A DNA stretch of 8,287 nucleotides from assembly GCA_018334735.1 (NCBI GenBank), contig JAGXLK010000078.1:1-8287 (forward strand), given 5' to 3'. This DNA comes from Planctomycetota bacterium (GTDB taxonomy: Bacteria; Planctomycetota; Brocadiia; SM23-32). The position numbers and the translations under genes are program-made. Below, one piece after another: positions 5,558-8,287 of the stretch. Numbering within the stretch: the first letter of the stretch is position 1; every line of letters begins with the position of its first letter. The notes beneath the pieces were generated by a model. That model did no database searches, was not told the origin of the DNA, and saw nothing but the letters and a program-made list of their open reading frames with translations.

Positions 5558-5563
5558 TGTGTA

Positions 5564-6457
5564 GTGACGCAATCAGACGGTCACAGAGAATCGGCGTTCA
5601 CTTTGATAGAACTTCTGGTCGTCATAGCGATTATCGCCATTCTGGCAGCTATGTTGATGCCGGCGCTGGAAAGAGCGCGCGACGCTGCCCGCGACGTCTC
5701 CTGCAAGAACAACCTGGGGCAGCTCGGGCTGGCGCAGACGATGTACATGAATGACTTTGGTGGTCCTACCTACGGCACCGGTGCCTACGGTCCCCTCACG
5801 AAGAACGGGTATTTGCCGGACTACTGGCCGAACGGTTATCCCTGGCATGCCCAGTGGGCCAGGCCGCTTGGTGTATGGGATTGTCCATCGGCCGGGTTTA
5901 CCACCGACAATGCCGGGTGGTGCGCCCCATCGGGCAAGAAATACGCCTGCTACAACTACGTACCGCACGAAGTTGATATTATCATTGCCAATCACCCCAG
6001 CTATGCGTCGAGCGACAAGTTCTGGCTTGCCTCGGGCGGGCTCTACAACTACAGGTGCAACATTAAGACCAACAACAATTACCCGAACACGTGGGGTTGG
6101 TACGGGGCTGGCGGAGCATACCGATGCGAGCGGTACTACCTGACTGCCGAAATGAATTATCCCTCCAAAGTATTGTTGATGCGCGACGGTCTCGGAGCAG
6201 GCGGGACCGGCGCCAGCCGGCGCTGGGGCGAGTGGCGCTCCCACCCACCCAACTCCGACCACTTTCTCTTCTACCGTCACCAGGGGCATTTCAACGCCCT
6301 GGCGTGGGACATGCATGTGATCGGTATCGCCTGCGGAGAAGTTGGTTTCAATGAGTCGAAGATGTGCGCCGGGGAATACGAAATGCTGGTCGCCCCGCAT
6401 GCCTTGATTGAACCGGACGGCGATCTTAAATACATCGATCCGTGTTCGTATCCGTAA
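5564..6457 (+). CDS. Prepilin-type N-terminal cleavage/methylation protein, H-X9-DG-like
   Basis: From GTG 5564 the product is 297 residues. A short basic/polar leader ends at Ala11, followed by the classic class III signal [18 protein letters not shown], with Phe12 as the expected methylated residue, Glu16 at position +5, and a single helix to about residue 32. Ala instead of the usual Gly sits at -1. Next comes the family motif [20 protein letters not shown], as in the DUF1559-like pseudopilins of Planctomycetota and Lentisphaerota. The C-terminal H-X9-DG motif is recognisable (His239, then nine residues, then Asp249), but Gly is replaced by Met in AWDMHV. The mature domain has eight cysteines and many Trp, Tyr, Asn and Gly, typical of an exported globular head. 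It is probably processed by PilD-type peptidase and placed at the inner membrane or surface; no secretion-machinery gene is nearby. Specific role unknown. Confidence 0.9.
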   Translation: MTQSDGHRESAFTLIELLVVIAIIAILAAMLMPALERARDAARDVSCKNNLGQLGLAQTMYMNDFGGPTYGTGAYGPLTKNGYLPDYWPNGYPWHAQWARPLGVWDCPSAGFTTDNAGWCAPSGKKYACYNYVPHEVDIIIANHPSYASSDKFWLASGGLYNYRCNIKTNNNYPNTWGWYGAGGAYRCERYYLTAEMNYPSKVLLMRDGLGAGGTGASRRWGEWRSHPPNSDHFLFYRHQGHFNALAWDMHVIGIACGEVGFNESKMCAGEYEMLVAPHALIEPDGDLKYIDPCSYP

Positions 6458-6493
6458 GTTCTTGCTCACGGCGAAGAGCTTCGGTCGGCTGAC

Positions 6494-6546
6494 GTCGGTT
6501 TTGATATGGCGGTCCGAGTGTAGCGGTGAGAAATCCAAAACCCGAC
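6494..6546. repeat. Imperfect inverted repeat downstream of the prepilin gene
   Basis: GTCGGTTTTGAT (6494-6505) pairs with bases 6533-6546 over 12 bp, leaving single bulged cytosines at 6535 and 6541. The apical loop is 27 bases. It begins 36 bases after the prepilin stop. No T-run follows on the plus strand, so termination is uncertain; processing or a protein-binding dyad are alternatives. Confidence 0.45.
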
Positions 6547-6613
6547 ATGAATAGAGCCAGGGGCTGAGAATAAGGCGGGAGGCGAGCGGGAGGATTAAAC
6601 GGTTTGCTCACTG

Positions 6614-6640
6614 CGGGATCTGCCTGTCTGAGGCAGCCCG
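6614..6640 (+). terminator. GC-rich hairpin upstream of rpmE
   Basis: CTGCCT (6620-6625) pairs with AGGCAG (6631-6636) around a 5-base loop, extended by CGGG (6614-6617) with CCCG (6637-6640) across a 2-base AT bulge, ten base pairs in all. It lies just before the proposed rpmE promoter, so it is more likely to stop transcription coming from the prepilin gene than to be an L31 leader. The downstream tract is only moderately T-rich and has no clean U-run. Confidence 0.4.
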
Positions 6641-6645
6641 AGAAT

Positions 6646-6674
6646 TTGCAGAGCTCGTTTGTTTCGTGTAAAAT
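6646..6674 (+). promoter_or_regulatory. Sigma-70 promoter for rpmE-prfA
   Basis: TTGCAG (6646-6651, four of six) and TAAAAT (6669-6674, five of six) are separated by exactly 17 bases. Transcription would begin near 6681, about 45 bases before the GTG start of rpmE. Confidence 0.6.
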
Positions 6675-6712
6675 ACAGTTTGATGGGGGCGAAAATCTCT
6701 TATGAACGCACG

Positions 6713-6718
6713 AAAGGA
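6713..6718 (+). promoter_or_regulatory. Ribosome binding site fixing the rpmE GTG start
   Basis: AAAGGA lies seven bases before GTG 6726. The in-frame ATG at 6702 has only a G-run 12 bases away and would add eight residues not found in typical L31 proteins, which begin near the conserved DIHPEY. Confidence 0.7.
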
Positions 6719-6725
6719 CTTTCTT

Positions 6726-6980
6726 GTGAAATCGGATATTCATCCCGAGTATATGGACTGCGAGGTTAAATGTGGTTGCGGAGCGAGTTTTACCACTCGT
6801 GCGACCGTACCGCAAATTCGCGTTGAAGTGTGCTCCGAGTGCCATCCTTTCTACACAGGTCAACAAAAGTTTGTTGATAGCGCCGGGCGTGTGGAAAAAT
6901 TTATGCAACGTTGGGGCGACACGATCGAACAGAAAAAACGGGAACTTTCAGGCGGCGGCGAGCAGGAAGAATCCCAATAG
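6726..6980 (+). CDS. rpmE: Large-subunit ribosomal protein L31 (bL31), zinc-binding type
   Basis: Read from GTG 6726 the protein is 84 residues and opens with the family hallmark KSDIHPEY. The four zinc-ribbon cysteines are all present: Cys16 and Cys18 in KCGCG, and Cys36 and Cys39 in [10 protein letters not shown]. This is therefore the C+ (zinc-containing) form rather than the zinc-free paralogue. The conserved block [18 protein letters not shown] follows. A charged Gly/Glu/Gln tail (about 15-20 residues) extends beyond the usual core. L31 bridges the two subunits at the central protuberance. prfA follows after 65 bases on the same strand, a pairing seen in many bacteria, and the two are probably one transcription unit driven from 6646-6674. 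Confidence 0.95.
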   Translation: MKSDIHPEYMDCEVKCGCGASFTTRATVPQIRVEVCSECHPFYTGQQKFVDSAGRVEKFMQRWGDTIEQKKRELSGGGEQEESQ

Positions 6981-7045
6981 CTGATAGCCGGGGACACGCT
7001 TTTCCCATTTATATACATTACGAGAGGGGAGTCTGTACCTGAGCA

Positions 7046-8158
7046 ATGGATGCGTTGAAAGAAAACATCAAAGAGCGAGTGAGCGAGATGCTGGAAGAGA
7101 AGGTTCAGCGGCACCGTGAACTCGAGCAAAAACTGGCCGATCCGGATCTGGCATCCAATTCCGGTCGCTATGCGCATGTCGCCCGGGAACACGGAGAGCT
7201 TACAAAATTCCGGGATATGTACAGACAGCTGCAGGAAGCGCGGCAGAGGAAAAAGGAAGCGGAAGAGCTTCTTGAAGAATCCGACGAGGATCCGGAATTG
7301 ACGGAGTTGGCCGAAGATGAAATAAAGGCGGCGGATAAATCGGAGAACGAGATACTTCATGAACTGCTCGATGAGCTCTGTTCGGATTCCGAGGAAGCCC
7401 ATCGAAGTGCTATTATGGAAATCCGTAGCGGGACCGGCGGGCAGGAGGCGGCGCTTTTTGCGGCGGATCTGTTCGGGATGTACAAACACTATGCCCAGCA
7501 AAAAGGCTGGAAAGTTCGCTGCCTCGATAAAAGTATCACTGACATGGGGGGGTTCAAACACATCGTGCTTTCGATCAGCGGCGGCGGGGTCTGGCAGAAT
7601 CTACGTTTTGAAAGTGGCGGGCACCGCGTGCAGAGGGTACCCAAAACCGAGTCTCAAGGACGGATTCATACAAGTCTTGCGACCGTTGCCGTCCTGCCGG
7701 AAGTCCGGGAGGTGGAAGTTGAACTCAAACCGGAAGATCTCGAGATCAGTTTTATGCGCTCAACCGGACCGGGTGGACAGAACGTGAACAAAGTCGATTC
7801 GTGTGTCCGGATTGTCCACGAACCGACCGGAATTGCTGTAAAATGCCAGGAAGAAAAGTCACAGCACAAGAATAGAAAACAAGCTCTGAAACTGTTGCGG
7901 GCAAAAATATACGAGAAACAACAGGAAGAACAGAAAGAAAAACGTGATGAACTCCGTCGGACCCAGGTTGGCAGCGGCGACCGTAACCAGCGGGTCCGAA
8001 CGTATAATTTCCCCCAGGATCGGGTGACCGATCACCGTATCGGGCTGGATACGTTTGGGATTGAAACCGTTTTAATGGGGAAGCTGGATCCGATTGTAGA
8101 AGCTCTTAAGGAATGGGACAAGCAGGCCCGGATTCGTGCGCTTGCGAAAGATTCTTAA
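7046..8158 (+). CDS. prfA: Peptide chain release factor 1 (RF1)
   Basis: This 370-residue protein is full length for RF1. The N-terminal region (about 1-115) is a charged coiled-coil domain. Domain 2 carries the stop-codon reading tripeptide PKT at 199-201 within HRVQRVPKTESQGRIHTS; the PxT form identifies RF1 (UAA/UAG) and not RF2, which has SPF. The catalytic GGQ is at 243-245 in STGPGGQNVNKVDS, whose Gln is the usual methylation target of PrmC. The C-terminal domain (SQHKNR...NFPQDRVTDHRIG) is intact. An in-frame TGA at 7040 excludes an earlier start. The purine-rich ribosome site GAGAGGGGAG ends 14 bases before the ATG, rather far, so initiation may be modest or the in-frame TTG at 7055 could contribute. 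No prmC is visible immediately downstream. Confidence 0.97.
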   Translation: MDALKENIKERVSEMLEEKVQRHRELEQKLADPDLASNSGRYAHVAREHGELTKFRDMYRQLQEARQRKKEAEELLEESDEDPELTELAEDEIKAADKSENEILHELLDELCSDSEEAHRSAIMEIRSGTGGQEAALFAADLFGMYKHYAQQKGWKVRCLDKSITDMGGFKHIVLSISGGGVWQNLRFESGGHRVQRVPKTESQGRIHTSLATVAVLPEVREVEVELKPEDLEISFMRSTGPGGQNVNKVDSCVRIVHEPTGIAVKCQEEKSQHKNRKQALKLLRAKIYEKQQEEQKEKRDELRRTQVGSGDRNQRVRTYNFPQDRVTDHRIGLDTFGIETVLMGKLDPIVEALKEWDKQARIRALAKDS

Positions 8159-8287
8159 ACCGGTTTCTCTCGAAAATAGACCCTTTACCCGAGAACAAGA
8201 GCCAGGTGCTTCGCACGGTTTGAAGAGGCCGATTCCGGTAGCCCCTCAACCTGTGGTATTACTCCGAGACGGCTACTTTCATACCAC
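8159..8287. other. Unassigned window end after prfA
   Basis: No gene can be supported. On the minus strand a frame is open from the window edge to a TAA at 8185-8187, giving a 33-residue tail ending AKHLALVLG, which could be the end of a convergent gene or chance. On the plus strand a frame from GTG 8136, overlapping the end of prfA, is also open to the edge but does not resemble the PrmC N-terminus. The last 35 bases are bounded by GTGGTAT (8253-8259) and ATACCAC (8281-8287), a 7-bp inverted repeat. Confidence 0.3.

Larger units (their letters stand above)
4856..5563. other. Long non-coding region with dense inverted repeats
   Basis: About 700 bases separate the 442-residue gene from the prepilin gene. 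Two short open frames at 5218-5454 and 5285-5503 lack ribosome sites and recognisable motifs, so I do not call a gene. The region contains a branched fold followed by a T-run (4859-4966), a 10-bp palindrome AATCCGGATT (4975-4984), TTTAGACTAAA (5006-5016), repeat copy 2 with inverted ends (5036-5148), two short hairpins (5162-5207), a 73-bp inverted repeat (5313-5385), a TGCCA/TGGCA hairpin (5434-5448) and a candidate promoter (5465-5494). Confidence 0.65.

Noticed and set aside
4856..5563. A CRISPR array, tRNA or rRNA in the long non-coding region
   Set aside because: No regularly spaced direct repeats, cloverleaf or conserved rRNA segments were seen; the repeats present are inverted and of different sequence.
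5573..6538. A 321-codon open frame on the minus strand opposite the prepilin gene
   Set aside because: The plus strand carries an unmistakable prepilin signal and family motifs in the same bases; the antisense product (Val/Arg/Pro-rich) shows none.
6573..6594. Purine-rich direct repeat GCGGGAGG twice, three bases apart
   Set aside because: It is too short and low-complexity to call more than chance, and no start codon follows at ribosome-site distance.
8136..8287. A plus-strand frame from GTG 8136 overlapping the prfA stop, as a possible prmC
   Set aside because: The translated start (RLRKILKPVSLENRPF) does not resemble the PrmC N-terminus, there is no clear ribosome site, and the frame runs off the window.

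Overview
The window is about 8.3 kb of a bacterial chromosome of moderate-to-high GC. It has eight supported protein genes and an unusual amount of structured, non-coding DNA between them. The prepilin-type protein at 5564-6457 belongs to the large pseudopilin families (cleavage/methylation helix at the N-terminus, H-X9-DG-like C-terminus) that are amplified in Planctomycetota, Lentisphaerota and neighbouring candidate phyla. With a rubredoxin and a Gfo/Idh/MocA plus alcohol dehydrogenase pair, this suggests a heterotrophic, probably anaerobic or microaerophilic member of the PVC superphylum or a related candidate phylum. That placement is inference; no rRNA is present to test it.

Layout. (1) 2-550, +: the 3' part of a membrane protein gene, cut by the window edge. 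(2) 551-923: a hairpin-rich spacer between convergent genes, holding copy 1 of a dispersed repeat. (3) 3153 down to 924, -: a two-gene operon, a Gfo/Idh/MocA oxidoreductase followed by a zinc alcohol/polyol dehydrogenase. (4) 3154-3343: a divergent promoter region. (5) 3344-4855, +: a 53-residue rubredoxin with a GTG start, then a 442-residue protein of unknown function that looks like an alpha/alpha-toroid. (6) 4856-5563: about 700 bases with no convincing gene but dense inverted repeats, including repeat copy 2 and a 73-bp element with 13-bp perfect arms. (7) 5564-6457, +: a prepilin-type protein. (8) 6458-6725: spacer with two hairpins and a promoter. (9) 6726-8158, +: rpmE (ribosomal protein L31) and prfA (release factor 1), a common housekeeping pair. 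(10) 8159-8287: unassigned end.

How the genes fit together. The minus-strand pair probably carries out NAD(P)-dependent oxidation of a sugar, inositol or polyol derivative. The divergent rubredoxin/toroid pair shares its control region and may serve the same catabolic theme, but the link is by position only. rpmE-prfA is an independent translation operon.

The most interesting signal is non-coding. Two diverged copies of a repeat (672-831 and 5036-5148) share short hairpin stems, and all nine substitutions in the 52-column core fall outside those stems. A separate perfect 13-bp inverted repeat at 5313-5385 has a small palindrome near its centre. These could be a mobile REP/MITE-like family or structured RNAs. 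Three genes (rubredoxin, prepilin, rpmE) appear to start at GTG, and naive ATG- or longest-frame calling would misplace their starts.
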